From Novosphingobium resinovorum (lineage in GTDB: Bacteria; Pseudomonadota; Alphaproteobacteria; Sphingomonadales; Sphingomonadaceae), in contig NZ_BSFC01000011.1 of assembly GCF_027922145.1 (NCBI RefSeq), positions 186,001 through 250,000 of the forward strand: 64,000 nucleotides of DNA, written 5' to 3'. Position numbers and translations under genes: made by a program. Of this stretch, positions 54,938 through 63,464 are shown in pieces. Numbering within the stretch: the stretch's first letter is position 1; every line of letters starts with the position of its first letter. Below the pieces are notes generated by a model. The model did not search any database, had not been told where the DNA came from, and worked only from the letters and a program-made list of their open reading frames with translations.

Positions 54938-55339
54938 ATGCAAGCCACTCCCTTCCTCATGTTCCAGGGCGATGCGCAGGAAGCGCTGATCCTGTGGAAG
55001 CGTGCGTTTCCCGATCACATCGAGGTTGCGGAACTGGAGCGCCACTCCGGCGGCGAGGCGCAGGGCAAGCTCTCCTCCGCGCGCTTCACGCTCGGCAGCA
55101 CCGAGTGGCGGGTGTTCGACAGCCCGATCCCGCACGCCTTCACCTTCACCCCCGCGACGTCGATCTTCGTTGACTGCGAGGACGAGGCGCAGCTTCGCCA
55201 CGCCGCGAAAGTCCTGGGCGAAGGCGGCAAGGTGATGATGCCGCTGGACGGCTACGAGTTCGCGGCTCTGTTCACGTGGCTCAGCGATGTGCATGGCGTC
55301 AGTTGGCAGCTCTCCCTGCCCTTTCCAGAGCCCGACTGA
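54938..55339 (+). CDS. PhnB-like VOC-fold protein
   Basis: 133 aa with PhnB-type glyoxalase/bleomycin-resistance fold: TPFLMFQGDAQEALILWKRA, then LSSARFTLGSTEWRVFDSP, ending DVHGVSWQLSL. This group was once labelled 3-demethylubiquinone methyltransferase; that function is not supported by the fold. Exact role unknown. It comes 31 bp before gloB and is probably cotranscribed. Confidence 0.82.
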   Translation: MQATPFLMFQGDAQEALILWKRAFPDHIEVAELERHSGGEAQGKLSSARFTLGSTEWRVFDSPIPHAFTFTPATSIFVDCEDEAQLRHAAKVLGEGGKVMMPLDGYEFAALFTWLSDVHGVSWQLSLPFPEPD

Positions 55340-55370
55340 GGACCTACATCGCTCCCGCAAGGAGAGTGAC

Positions 55371-56132
55371 ATGCTCGAAGTCCACCAGTTCCCGTGCCTG
55401 TCCGACAACTACGGCTACCTGCTGCACGATCCCGTGAGCCGGGAAACCGTCTGCATCGACACCCCTGACGCCGATGAATATCTGCGGCAGGCGGGCCGGA
55501 AGGGCTGGCAGATCACCCAGATCTGGAACACCCACTGGCACCCGGATCACGCAGGCGGCAATGCCGCGATCAAGGCGGTCACCGGCTGCCGCGTAACCGC
55601 TCCGGCCGGGGACGCGGACAAGATCGAGGCGGTCGATCGCACTGTCGGTCAGGGCGACATCGTCACCATCGGCGACCGGCAGGCTTTCGTGATCGACGTC
55701 GGCGGGCATACCAATGGCCACATCGCCTACCACTTGCCCGGATCGTGCATCGCCTTCGTCGGCGACGCCCTGTTCGCGCTCGGCTGCGGCCGGATGTTCG
55801 AAGGCAACCCCGAGCAGTTCTGGGCGTCGCTCAAGCGCCTCAAGGCCCTGCCCGGCGAGACGATGATCTACTGCGCGCACGAATATACGGCGTCGAACGC
55901 CCGCTTCGCGCTCCATGCCGATCCCGACAACGCCGACCTCCAGGCCTACGCCGAGGAAATCACCCGCCGCCGCGACAAGGGCCTGCCGACGGTGCCGACC
56001 AAGCTGGAGCGGGAACTGCGCACCAATCCCTTCCTGCGCGCCGACGACCCCGCCCTCCAGAAGCGCTGGGAACATTCCGGCGACGCGGTGGCGACGTTCG
56101 CAGCGCTGCGCAGTGCGAAGGATTCGTTCTGA
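55371..56132 (+). CDS. gloB: Hydroxyacylglutathione hydrolase (glyoxalase II)
   Basis: 253-aa metallo-beta-lactamase-fold enzyme splitting S-lactoylglutathione to lactate and glutathione, the second glyoxalase step. Metal motif NTHWHPDHAGG (His55, His57, Asp59, His60), then GGHTNGHIAYH, GDALFALGCGRMFEG and the glutathione-binding C-terminal part with CAHEYTASNARFA. GCAAGGAGAGTGAC precedes the ATG. Confidence 0.96.
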   Translation: MLEVHQFPCLSDNYGYLLHDPVSRETVCIDTPDADEYLRQAGRKGWQITQIWNTHWHPDHAGGNAAIKAVTGCRVTAPAGDADKIEAVDRTVGQGDIVTIGDRQAFVIDVGGHTNGHIAYHLPGSCIAFVGDALFALGCGRMFEGNPEQFWASLKRLKALPGETMIYCAHEYTASNARFALHADPDNADLQAYAEEITRRRDKGLPTVPTKLERELRTNPFLRADDPALQKRWEHSGDAVATFAALRSAKDSF

Positions 56133-56134
56133 CC

Positions 56135-56674
56135 GTGCTGAAAAGCGTCGCCGCCGCGCTCATGGCCCTGCCGCTCGCTTCCTCGCCTGCTCTCGCCGCC
56201 GAAGTCATCGTATCGCCCACGCCGCTACCGCCCTCGCATGACCGGCCGCGCGTATTCCTCGGCGGCAGCATCGAGATGGGCGTCGCGCGGGACTGGCAGG
56301 CGGACCTGATCGCCGCGCTCGCCGACCAGCCCGCGATCCTCCTCAACCCGCGCCGCCCGGACTGGGACCCGGCTTGGAAGCCCGTGGCCGAGGAGCCGCA
56401 CTTTCGCCAGCAGGTCGAATGGGAACTGTCCGCGCTCGACAGTGCCGACGTGATCGTCATGTACCTTGCGCCCGGCACGCAGAGCCCGATCAGCCTGCTC
56501 GAACTGGGCCTTCACGGACGCAGCGGCAGGATCGTGCTGCTGTGCCCCGACGGCTTCTGGCGCAAGGGCAACATCGACATCACCGCCGAGCGTTACGGCA
56601 TCACCCGGGTCGCGGCCTTCGAGGACCTCGTCTCCGAAGTCCGCGCCCGGTTGAAGCGCTGGAAACCGGAATAG
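56135..56674 (+). CDS. Nucleoside 2-deoxyribosyltransferase-like protein with signal-like N-terminus
   Basis: 179 aa from a GTG two bases after the gloB stop. The body (about 37-170) is the deoxyribosyltransferase-like domain: RVFLGGSIEMGVARDWQADL, LNPRRPDWDPAW, FRQQVEWELSALDSADVIVM and SPISLLELGLHGRSGRIVLL. The first 24 residues read as a signal peptide (KSVAAALMALPLASSPALAA), unusual for a cytoplasmic nucleotide-salvage fold. An internal ATG (56162) or a later start would shorten or remove it. Function not certain. Confidence 0.75.
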   Translation: MLKSVAAALMALPLASSPALAAEVIVSPTPLPPSHDRPRVFLGGSIEMGVARDWQADLIAALADQPAILLNPRRPDWDPAWKPVAEEPHFRQQVEWELSALDSADVIVMYLAPGTQSPISLLELGLHGRSGRIVLLCPDGFWRKGNIDITAERYGITRVAAFEDLVSEVRARLKRWKPE

Positions 56675-56678
56675 CCCT

Positions 56679-56867
56679 TCAGGTCTCCGGGAAGGACAGT
56701 GTCTTGTTCAGCCGCTCGATCACTTCGTCGAGCGGCTCCACCACGGTGACCGAACGCCCTTCGCCGAAACGGATGCGGGTGCCTTCGGTCACCTGGGACA
56801 CGAATGTCACCTGCGAGGCGTTGATGGCGGTCGCGGTACGGTCTGCCCCGGTTAGCTTCACGAACAT
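56679..56867 (-). CDS. Small FlbD-like protein
   Basis: 62 aa: MFVKLTGADRTATAINASQV, then GRSVTVVEPLDEVIERLNK. The pattern (short strand, Asn/Ile pair, D/E-G-x-x-V-V, E-V-I) resembles the FlbD family found near flagellar genes, but no flagellar gene is nearby. Function unknown. Ends four bases from the converging deoxyribosyltransferase-like gene. Confidence 0.6.
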   Translation of the reverse strand: MFVKLTGADRTATAINASQVTFVSQVTEGTRIRFGEGRSVTVVEPLDEVIERLNKTLSFPET

Positions 56868-57010
56868 ATGACACCTCTCCTGCTTATTATTGGAGGGTCA
56901 GACTAGTGCGGGATCGCTCATCGCGAAAGAGGGCTTCGCGACGCCGCCTCCGACATAAGACCTGACGCACCAGCAACGAATGCGACACGTTCCAGCCATA
57001 TCGCCGCGCC

Positions 57011-57700
57011 ATGAATTCGTGCCTCGCCCGCCTCGCCCTGATCGCAGCCGCCGCGCTTTGCGCACCTCTCGCGCATGCAGAGACGACGCAGGACGAGCAG
57101 GCCTGGATCAACCTGACGGCGATGGGGCCGATCTCCGGCGACGTGGTCTATTTCGCCGAGTTCCAGCCGCGCATGGGCGACGGCATCTCGCGCCTCGACG
57201 CGCTGCTGCTGCGCGGAGCGGTGGGCGTGAAGCTGTCCCGGTCGGCGACGCTCTACCAGGGCTATGCGCATGTCATCACCCCTGTCGACGGCGGCCGCGA
57301 CATCAACGAGGAGCGCAGTTTTCAGCAGTTGAACCTCGCGCTCGGCAAGCCCTTCGGCGGCGAACTGTCGTCACGCACGCGGCTGGAGCAGCGCTGGCGC
57401 TCTGACGGCAGCGACGTGGGCTGGCGACTGCGCGAGATGATTCGCTATGAACATCCGCTCAAGTCGGGCAGCGATGCGGTGAACGCGCTGGTCTATGCCG
57501 AAGGTTTCGTGGCGTTCAACGACACCGACTGGGGCGCACGCAGCGGCTTCGACCAGCTGCGCAGCTTCGTCGGTGCGGAAGTGGGCCTTCCCGGCGCCTC
57601 GACGCTGGAACTGGGCTATCTGAATCAGACCATCGATCAGACCCGCGGACGCACACGAATGAACCACGTGGCGTCCGTGACGCTGTTCTACCGGCACTAA
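57011..57700 (+). CDS. DUF2490 outer-membrane/periplasmic protein
   Basis: 229-aa exported protein with signal peptide (residues 1-23, ending LAHA) and alternating beta-strand pattern: QAWINLTAMGPISGDVVYFA, AVGVKLSRSATLYQGYAHV, RTRLEQRWR, LELGYLNQTIDQT and a C-terminal strand VASVTLFYRH. DUF2490 proteins look like small beta-barrels. Function unknown. Confidence 0.85.
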   Translation: MNSCLARLALIAAAALCAPLAHAETTQDEQAWINLTAMGPISGDVVYFAEFQPRMGDGISRLDALLLRGAVGVKLSRSATLYQGYAHVITPVDGGRDINEERSFQQLNLALGKPFGGELSSRTRLEQRWRSDGSDVGWRLREMIRYEHPLKSGSDAVNALVYAEGFVAFNDTDWGARSGFDQLRSFVGAEVGLPGASTLELGYLNQTIDQTRGRTRMNHVASVTLFYRH

Positions 57701-57823
57701 ATCCTCCTTGTCGCGAAGCGATGGGGAGGTGGCAGCCCGTCACGGGCTGACGGAGGGGTTTCCCCCCTCCACCACCCGCTACGCGGGCGGGCCCCCTCCC
57801 CATTCCTGCGGAACGAGGAGGAT
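57701..57823. repeat. Compound palindromic repeat, family C
   Basis: 123-bp element bounded by ATCCTCC and GGAGGAT, containing three inner hairpins (CAGCCCGT-CACGGGCTG, GGAGGGGTTTCCCCCCTCC, and CCCGC-TACGCGGG). It lies between converging genes. Its left end matches the short element at 5232-5260. Confidence 0.85.
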
Positions 57824-57832
57824 TCACCGGCT

Positions 57833-59098
57833 TCAGAACGGCAGGTTGTACAAACGCACCGCGTTGTCCTGCAGCACCTTCTTGCGCGTGGCGTGGTCAT
57901 AACCGCCCAGGACGTCCTTCAGGTGCTCCTGCACGCCCGGATAGAGCGAGGTCGGGTGCGGGAAATCGGTCTCGAACATGACGTTGTCGACGCCGATGAT
58001 CTCCAGCAGATACTTGGGCGCGATCTTCTCGAACCAGAAGGTGCAGAAGAAGTGATCGCGGAAGTAGTCCCAGGGCTGCTTCTTGAGCACGTCGCGCTTG
58101 ATCGGCAGCATTTCGCGGAACTGGTGCTCCAGCGCCTCGACCGCGAAGGGCACCCAGCCCGCGCCGCTTTCGATCAGGCCGATCTTGAGCTTGGGATGCC
58201 GGTCGAGACGACCCGAAACCATCCAGTTGCCCAGCGTTGCCGCGTTGCCGATCGAGAACATCGTCGCCACCACCGACAGCGTCTGCTCGAACTGGAAGCC
58301 TTCCCAGGTCAGGGTGTTGGGATCGATCGCCGCATTGAGGTGGAAGTTCAGCGGCATGCCGGTCGCCTCGCACATCTCGAGGAACGGCGTCCAGTAATCG
58401 TAATTGAAGCTGGGCACGCCGACGCGCTCGGGCGTGTCGGGCAGCACGAAGCCCTTGAGGCCGATGTCGTGGCAGCGCTTCGCCTCGGTTTCCAGCGCCT
58501 TCTGGTCCCAGAACGGCAGGTGCGCCATGTTGAAGATACGCTGGCCGGAAGTCTCCTGGAACTCGGCCGAGGCGTCGTTGTAGATCTGGATGACCTTGAG
58601 CGCGAGGTCGAGGTCGCCCAGGCTCATCAGCGAACCGGCCTGCGTCACGCCCGAATTCTGGAAGCAGATCTGCGCATGGACGCCCATGTCGTCCATCGCC
58701 TGCAGGCGCGCCTTGAGTTCGTGGCCGCCGGGGTGCGCCTGTTCCAGCTTCGGGAAGGCCAGCCGCCCGAGCAGCTTGTTATTGTCGGCGCGGATGACGT
58801 TGCCGCCCAGCGTGCCGAAGTCACGGTCGCCCACGAACCAGCGGTCGGTGCCATTGACCCGCTCCACGCGCGGCATCTTGTCCTTCCAGCCCGCCGGTGC
58901 GCGGCTGGTGAAGAGGTCCGGCGCCTCGGTGATGTGGGTGTCGGTATCGACGATCTTAATACCTTCGAACATCGGATCGAGACCGCCCGACTGCGAGGCA
59001 TAGTCCACCTCGCGAATCACGCCGCCTTCGGTATATCCTTCCGCCGACCAGTACTTGCGGGCGTTTGCCGCCATCTCCTGCGCGTCAGACTCGGCCAT
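57833..59098 (-). CDS. Amidohydrolase-family protein (ACMSD-like)
   Basis: 421-aa TIM-barrel metal enzyme. Metal motif near the start IVDTDTHITEAPDLF; later GLKGFVLPDTPERVGVPSF, MPLNFHLNA (His), LIESGAGWVPFAVEAL and the catalytic Asp block VMFETDFPHPTSLYP. This amidohydrolase_2 group includes decarboxylases and ring-cleavage product hydrolases. It is divergent from the P450 gene, so both may act on one organic substrate. GGGAG lies 8 bp before the ATG at 59098; GTG one codon upstream is possible. Confidence 0.9.
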   Translation of the reverse strand: MAESDAQEMAANARKYWSAEGYTEGGVIREVDYASQSGGLDPMFEGIKIVDTDTHITEAPDLFTSRAPAGWKDKMPRVERVNGTDRWFVGDRDFGTLGGNVIRADNNKLLGRLAFPKLEQAHPGGHELKARLQAMDDMGVHAQICFQNSGVTQAGSLMSLGDLDLALKVIQIYNDASAEFQETSGQRIFNMAHLPFWDQKALETEAKRCHDIGLKGFVLPDTPERVGVPSFNYDYWTPFLEMCEATGMPLNFHLNAAIDPNTLTWEGFQFEQTLSVVATMFSIGNAATLGNWMVSGRLDRHPKLKIGLIESGAGWVPFAVEALEHQFREMLPIKRDVLKKQPWDYFRDHFFCTFWFEKIAPKYLLEIIGVDNVMFETDFPHPTSLYPGVQEHLKDVLGGYDHATRKKVLQDNAVRLYNLPF

Positions 59099-59289
59099 CA
59101 CTCAATCTCCCGAAAAACAATTGCCTCTCATTTCGCAACCGGGCCGGGTTCGCACAATCGCGCAGGGCAACGCCGGGACGATGACTGGCATTGCGAGGCG
59201 CGAGACGGCGGGATTGCGTCGCTTGTCTCGCTTGCGGCCCTCTTGTTGCGGAGCGGCCATCCCGGCATCTATTCATCCGGGAGACGAAC

Positions 59290-60585
59290 ATGCCACAATC
59301 GCGAACGCTTGACGACATCCGCGTGGACTACGAAGCGCCGGACAACGTACCGAAGGACCGCATCGTTGATCTGTCCTTCGCGAACGGCAGCGAGCCTAAC
59401 GACCTCGTCGATCCCTACGAGCCCTTTGCGTGGCTCAACGGCGAGGATATTCCCCGTCTGCTCTACAATCCGCCGATGCGGCATGGCCTCGGCGCGATTT
59501 CGGGCAACCAGCGCGGCAACTGGGTGGTCTCGCACTATGCCGACATCGAGCGGGTCTATACCGACAACGACCACTTCTCGAACGCCGGGACGGCCGAGTT
59601 CCAGCGCCTGATCGGCGAGACCTTCAAGTCGATCCCTCTCGCCATCGACCCGCCGGACCACCAGAAGTACCGGCTCTATCTGATGCCGTATTTCAGCCCC
59701 GCGCGGATCACCCGCGAACTGGAACCGCGCATCCGCAAGGTCGTCGTCGAGATGATCGATGCCGTCGCCGGCAAAGGCGAAGTGGACATGGCCTGGGACT
59801 TCGGCCGGGTCTACCCGGTGCGCATCTTCATGGGCCTGATGGGCTTTCCCGAAGAGATGTTTGAGCAGTTCCTCGATTGGGAGTGGGAAATCCTGCACTC
59901 GGGCGACCTTGCCAGGATGCAGGCGGCGCTGCGCGGGGTACTGGATTTTCTGCGCGCTTTCATTGCCGAGAAGGAGCGCGAGCCGGACGACCATCTCGTC
60001 TCCGCGATCGTTCATGGCAGGATCGGCGACCGCGCCCCGACCGAGGACGAGAAGATCGGCATGGTGTGGTTCCTGTGGCTCGGCGGTCTCGATACCGTGG
60101 CCGCGACGATCGCGCAGATGTTCCGGCGCATGGCGCTGCAGCCGGAAATCCAGCGCGCGATCCGCGAACGGCCGGAACTGATCAACGGCGCGGTGGAGGA
60201 ATTCCTTCGTACGCAGCCGATCCTCTCGTCCACGCGGACGGCGACGAAGGACTTCGAATGGCACGGGGTTCAGGTGCGGAAGGGCGATTCGTTCCAGTGC
60301 CTGAACCCGGCGGGGAATTTCGACCCGGCCCGCTTCGACGATCCGCGAAAGTTCGACCCCGAGCGCAAGGCCAACCGGCATTTCACATTCGTCGGCGGCG
60401 TCCACATCTGCCTCGGCGCGCACTTGGCGCGGCGCGAACTGCGGGTACTGCTGGAGGAATGGTTCAACCGTATTCCCGAATTCCGGGCGAAACCGGGGGC
60501 GGATACGACGGTGTTTCCGGGGCTGCTCTCAATCCGCAACCTGCCGCTGGTGTGGGATGCGGGTGCATGGTCGTCCCGCACTTGA
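59290..60585 (+). CDS. Cytochrome P450
   Basis: 431-aa soluble bacterial P450. Heme loop FTFVGGVHICLGAHLARRE with Cys374; ExxR in VEEFLR (Glu304, Arg307); I helix WFLWLGGLDTVAATI, where the usual A/G-G-x-E/D-T appears as G-G-L-D-T; PERF-like DPERKANRH. No reductase or ferredoxin gene adjoins it. Divergent from an amidohydrolase with 191 bp between. Confidence 0.95.
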   Translation: MPQSRTLDDIRVDYEAPDNVPKDRIVDLSFANGSEPNDLVDPYEPFAWLNGEDIPRLLYNPPMRHGLGAISGNQRGNWVVSHYADIERVYTDNDHFSNAGTAEFQRLIGETFKSIPLAIDPPDHQKYRLYLMPYFSPARITRELEPRIRKVVVEMIDAVAGKGEVDMAWDFGRVYPVRIFMGLMGFPEEMFEQFLDWEWEILHSGDLARMQAALRGVLDFLRAFIAEKEREPDDHLVSAIVHGRIGDRAPTEDEKIGMVWFLWLGGLDTVAATIAQMFRRMALQPEIQRAIRERPELINGAVEEFLRTQPILSSTRTATKDFEWHGVQVRKGDSFQCLNPAGNFDPARFDDPRKFDPERKANRHFTFVGGVHICLGAHLARRELRVLLEEWFNRIPEFRAKPGADTTVFPGLLSIRNLPLVWDAGAWSSRT

Positions 60586-60638
60586 TCCCGGATCGCTGGC
60601 GGTCTTCAGCAGGCCCCTGCTCTGACGGTGACGCTCTT

Positions 60639-60725
60639 CGTCATACCGGCGAAGGCAGGCACCCATTTCTTGACAGTGCCTGTTGCCTGCCCATCAGTTA
60701 GGTCCCCGCCTTCGCGGGGATGACG
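60639..60725. repeat. Palindromic intergenic repeat, family A, copy 3
   Basis: CGTCATACCGGCGAAGGCAG on the left and CCCCGCCTTCGCGGGGATGA on the right, the most diverged of the three copies. Between P450 and the converging Anbu gene. Confidence 0.85.
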
Positions 60726-60784
60726 GGTAAAGGATGGAACTCTGGAGGCATCCACAGCCGGCCGCCCCTGACGGTCCCGCAACG

Positions 60785-61549
60785 TCAGCCCTGCACTTCC
60801 TTCAGCGACGGCTCCATCCTGTAATCGGGCAGCCCGTCGAGCGCATTGCGCAGCGCCTCGCTCCAGCTCGTCGAGACGGACTGGAAATATGGATCGGAAG
60901 CATCGATCCGCCGCTCGTGACGGGGCGTGAAGTTGTCCCGCTCGATCACCAGCAGGTCGAGCGGCAGGCCGACCGAGAGGTTCGCCTTGAGGGTGGAATC
61001 GAACGACACCGTCATCAGCTTCACCGCACTCTCGAAGCTCATGTCGCGGTCGTAGCCGCGGATCAGGATCGGGCGACCGTACTTGGTCTCGCCGATCTGG
61101 AAGAACGGGGTGTCGAAGCTGGCCTCTATGAAATTGCCCTCGGGGTAGATGAGGAACAGGCGCGGCTCCATGCCCTTGATCTGGCCCGCGACGATCATCG
61201 AGGCGCTGAAGGTGCCGGCGGCCGCCTTCTGGCCGTTGTCGGTGGCGCGTTCCTCGATGATGTCCTGCAGCAGGTTGCCCACGATCGAGGCGACCTTGAA
61301 CATCGTCGGTGCCTCGAGCAGCGAATTGTGCCGCTCGGAAGGGGCCTTGGTGCGCTCTTCCAGTTGACTGATGACCGCCTGCGTGGTGGCGAGGTTGCCC
61401 GCCGTCATGACCGAGATGATCCGCTCGCCGGGGATCTCCCAATGCACCATCTTGCGGAAGGTCGAGATGTTGTCGACGCCCGAATTGGTGCGCGTGTCGC
61501 TCATCAGGACGAGCCCGCGATCCAGCATCATGCCGACACAATAAGTCAT
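60785..61549 (-). CDS. Anbu (ancestral beta subunit) proteasome-like protease
   Basis: 254-aa N-terminal-nucleophile hydrolase related to HslV and 20S proteasome beta subunits. It starts MTYCVGMMLDRGLVLMSDTR; after Met removal Thr2 would be the nucleophile. A GTFSASMIVAGQI strand and the Asp/Lys framework (SDTRTNSG, RKMVHW) fit the fold. Anbu proteins assemble into open ring or spiral particles; no unfoldase is known for certain. It is last in an operon with transglutaminase, alpha-E and ATP-grasp genes, the recurrent Anbu neighbourhood. Confidence 0.92.
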   Translation of the reverse strand: MTYCVGMMLDRGLVLMSDTRTNSGVDNISTFRKMVHWEIPGERIISVMTAGNLATTQAVISQLEERTKAPSERHNSLLEAPTMFKVASIVGNLLQDIIEERATDNGQKAAAGTFSASMIVAGQIKGMEPRLFLIYPEGNFIEASFDTPFFQIGETKYGRPILIRGYDRDMSFESAVKLMTVSFDSTLKANLSVGLPLDLLVIERDNFTPRHERRIDASDPYFQSVSTSWSEALRNALDGLPDYRMEPSLKEVQG

Positions 61550-61609
61550 GGTACTACGTCAAACCCCGTGCAAACCCGTGCCGCCCGTACCCCACCGTGC
61601 AGTGAGGGT

Positions 61610-62473
61610 CTAGCTGCCTTGCGTCTGCTGCTGCCCGCCTTGTGCGGACTGCTGCTGCTGCATTCCTACCCGATTCTCATCTACCGATAGATGAACGTCG
61701 AGTCGGGTTTCTCCCGCCCCCATGGCAATACCGGTGACGGGCGCGGCTTCTGAATAGTCGCAGCCCGTCGCCACGCGGATATAGCGCTCGTCCGGGCAGA
61801 TCGCGTTGGAAACGTCGAAGCCCACCCAGCCGAGCCCGGGCACATGCGCCTCGGCCCAGCCGTGGCCGGCCTCCTGCTCGACGCGGTCGTCGATCCGCAG
61901 GTAACCGCCGACGTAACGCATCGGCACGTCGAGCATGCGTCCGGCGGCGATGAAGATATGCGCGTGATCCTGACACACGCCCTTCCCCGCCGCTAGCGCC
62001 TGTTCGGCAGTCGTTTGCGAATCGGTGGTGCCCGTCACGTACTCCACTTGCTCGCCGATCACGCTCGACAGGGTGTGGAGATAACCCAGGAGGTCGGAGC
62101 GATCGGCCTCGATTCCGGCGAGGAGCTGCCGCACCTTGGGACCGGGCTTCGTCAACTTCGTCGGCCGCAGGAAGCACCACAGCGGCATAAGCCCGAAGTT
62201 CTGGCCGACGACGCCGTTGTTGTCGACCGTCCGGACGGTGCCCTCGCAAGTCACCACCACCTCCGGCACGCCCGGCTCGATCGAGACGAGATCGACATGA
62301 TTGTAATGCTGGTCCTCGTAGGACGCCTGAGTGGCCGCGCCCTCCAGCGTCATGCGCCAGTCGAGCACTTCCTGCCCGTGTGTCGACTTGGGCTTGAGAC
62401 GCAGGCGCTGCAGCCCGTGAGTCACCTTACCGGCGAAGGCATAGCGCGTGGTGTGCTTGACGGTCAGGAGCAC
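61610..62473 (-). CDS. Transglutaminase-like protein (Anbu operon)
   Basis: 287 aa. An N-terminal beta domain (bacterial transglutaminase-like N-terminal region, LLTVKHTTRYAFAGKVTHGL) precedes the papain-like core with Cys167 (GKGVCQDHAHIF), His204 (GHGWAEAH) and Asp220 (WVGFDVSN). The C-terminal tail is Gln-rich (MQQQQSAQGGQQQTQGS). Members of this group may be peptidases or amide-bond transferases. 12 bp after alpha-E and 60 bp before Anbu. Confidence 0.92.
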   Translation of the reverse strand: MLLTVKHTTRYAFAGKVTHGLQRLRLKPKSTHGQEVLDWRMTLEGAATQASYEDQHYNHVDLVSIEPGVPEVVVTCEGTVRTVDNNGVVGQNFGLMPLWCFLRPTKLTKPGPKVRQLLAGIEADRSDLLGYLHTLSSVIGEQVEYVTGTTDSQTTAEQALAAGKGVCQDHAHIFIAAGRMLDVPMRYVGGYLRIDDRVEQEAGHGWAEAHVPGLGWVGFDVSNAICPDERYIRVATGCDYSEAAPVTGIAMGAGETRLDVHLSVDENRVGMQQQQSAQGGQQQTQGS

Positions 62474-62485
62474 CCTTGTGCCCTC

Positions 62486-63433
62486 CTACTCGCTGAACCG
62501 ATAATCGGCGGCGATAGCGCTGCTGATCTCGATGGTCTTGCCGATGAAATCCTGCAGGAATTCGTGCAGGCCGGTCTCGAAAATCTCCTCGATCGAGGTC
62601 TGATGCAGCCTGGCCCCCGCATCGCGCAGCAGTTCGTGCGCCGGAACCTCCACACCGTATTCCTTGGCGAGCCCCGCCATGTTGCTGCGGATCTTGTCAT
62701 AGCAGAACACAAGGCTGCGCGGGAACTGCCCATCGAGGATCAGGAACTTCGCGATGCCGCGCGGGTCCATCGAACCGGCGTTGAGCCACGAATAGGCTCT
62801 GTTTCCGGCCACCGAGCGCAGCAGCGTGTCCCACTGCACGTTGTCGAGGCTGGAGCCCACCCACGCCGCACTCGGCAGCAGCACGTAGTACTTCACGTCG
62901 AGGATGCGCGCGGTATTGTCCGCCCGCTCGATGAAAGTGCCGATGCGCGAGAAGTTGAACACCTCGTTGCGCAGCATCGTGCCCTCGAGCGCGCCGCGCA
63001 CCAACGTCCCGGTGCGGCGGATCTCGCGCAGCACTTCACCCAGACTCGTCTCGCGGACCGGCCGCGCGAGCAGTTCGCGCAAGTTCATCCAGCCTTCGTT
63101 GGTGGTCTCCCACACCGCGTTGGTCAGGCTGGTACGCACCACGCGCGCATTGGTCCGTGCGTTCTCGACCATCGCCAGTACTGAACCGGGATTGTCCTTT
63201 TCGCGCAGCAGAAAATTGAACACCTGTGGGCCGGTGAACTCGCTGTGGGTTTCACAATAGGCCTCAAGCTGGCCGGTCGTGGTGAGGACCGACTTCCACT
63301 CCTCGTCCTGCGACTGGCGACTGCCCCGCGTCAGCGCGAGGTGAAAGCCCACGTCGATCAGCCGTGCGGTATTCTCCGCGCGTTCGAGATAACGGCTCAT
63401 CCAGTAGACGCCGTTCGCGCCTCGGCCCAGCAT
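62486..63433 (-). CDS. Alpha-E domain protein (DUF403)
   Basis: 315-aa all-helical protein opening MLGRGANGVYWMSRYLERAE, with ENTARLIDVGFHLAL and a second internal ERADNTARILDVKYY repeat. Alpha-E proteins accompany circularly permuted ATP-grasp enzymes and transglutaminases and are thought to help in peptide synthesis or modification; biochemical role unproven. Confidence 0.92.
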   Translation of the reverse strand: MLGRGANGVYWMSRYLERAENTARLIDVGFHLALTRGSRQSQDEEWKSVLTTTGQLEAYCETHSEFTGPQVFNFLLREKDNPGSVLAMVENARTNARVVRTSLTNAVWETTNEGWMNLRELLARPVRETSLGEVLREIRRTGTLVRGALEGTMLRNEVFNFSRIGTFIERADNTARILDVKYYVLLPSAAWVGSSLDNVQWDTLLRSVAGNRAYSWLNAGSMDPRGIAKFLILDGQFPRSLVFCYDKIRSNMAGLAKEYGVEVPAHELLRDAGARLHQTSIEEIFETGLHEFLQDFIGKTIEISSAIAADYRFSE

Positions 63434-63464
63434 CAGTTCTTGCCCCTGCTCATATCCACCGCGC

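Noticed and set aside
57893..59611. 572-codon plus-strand frame opposite the amidohydrolase
   Set aside because: Antisense frame that ends inside the P450 gene in another frame; no homology seen.
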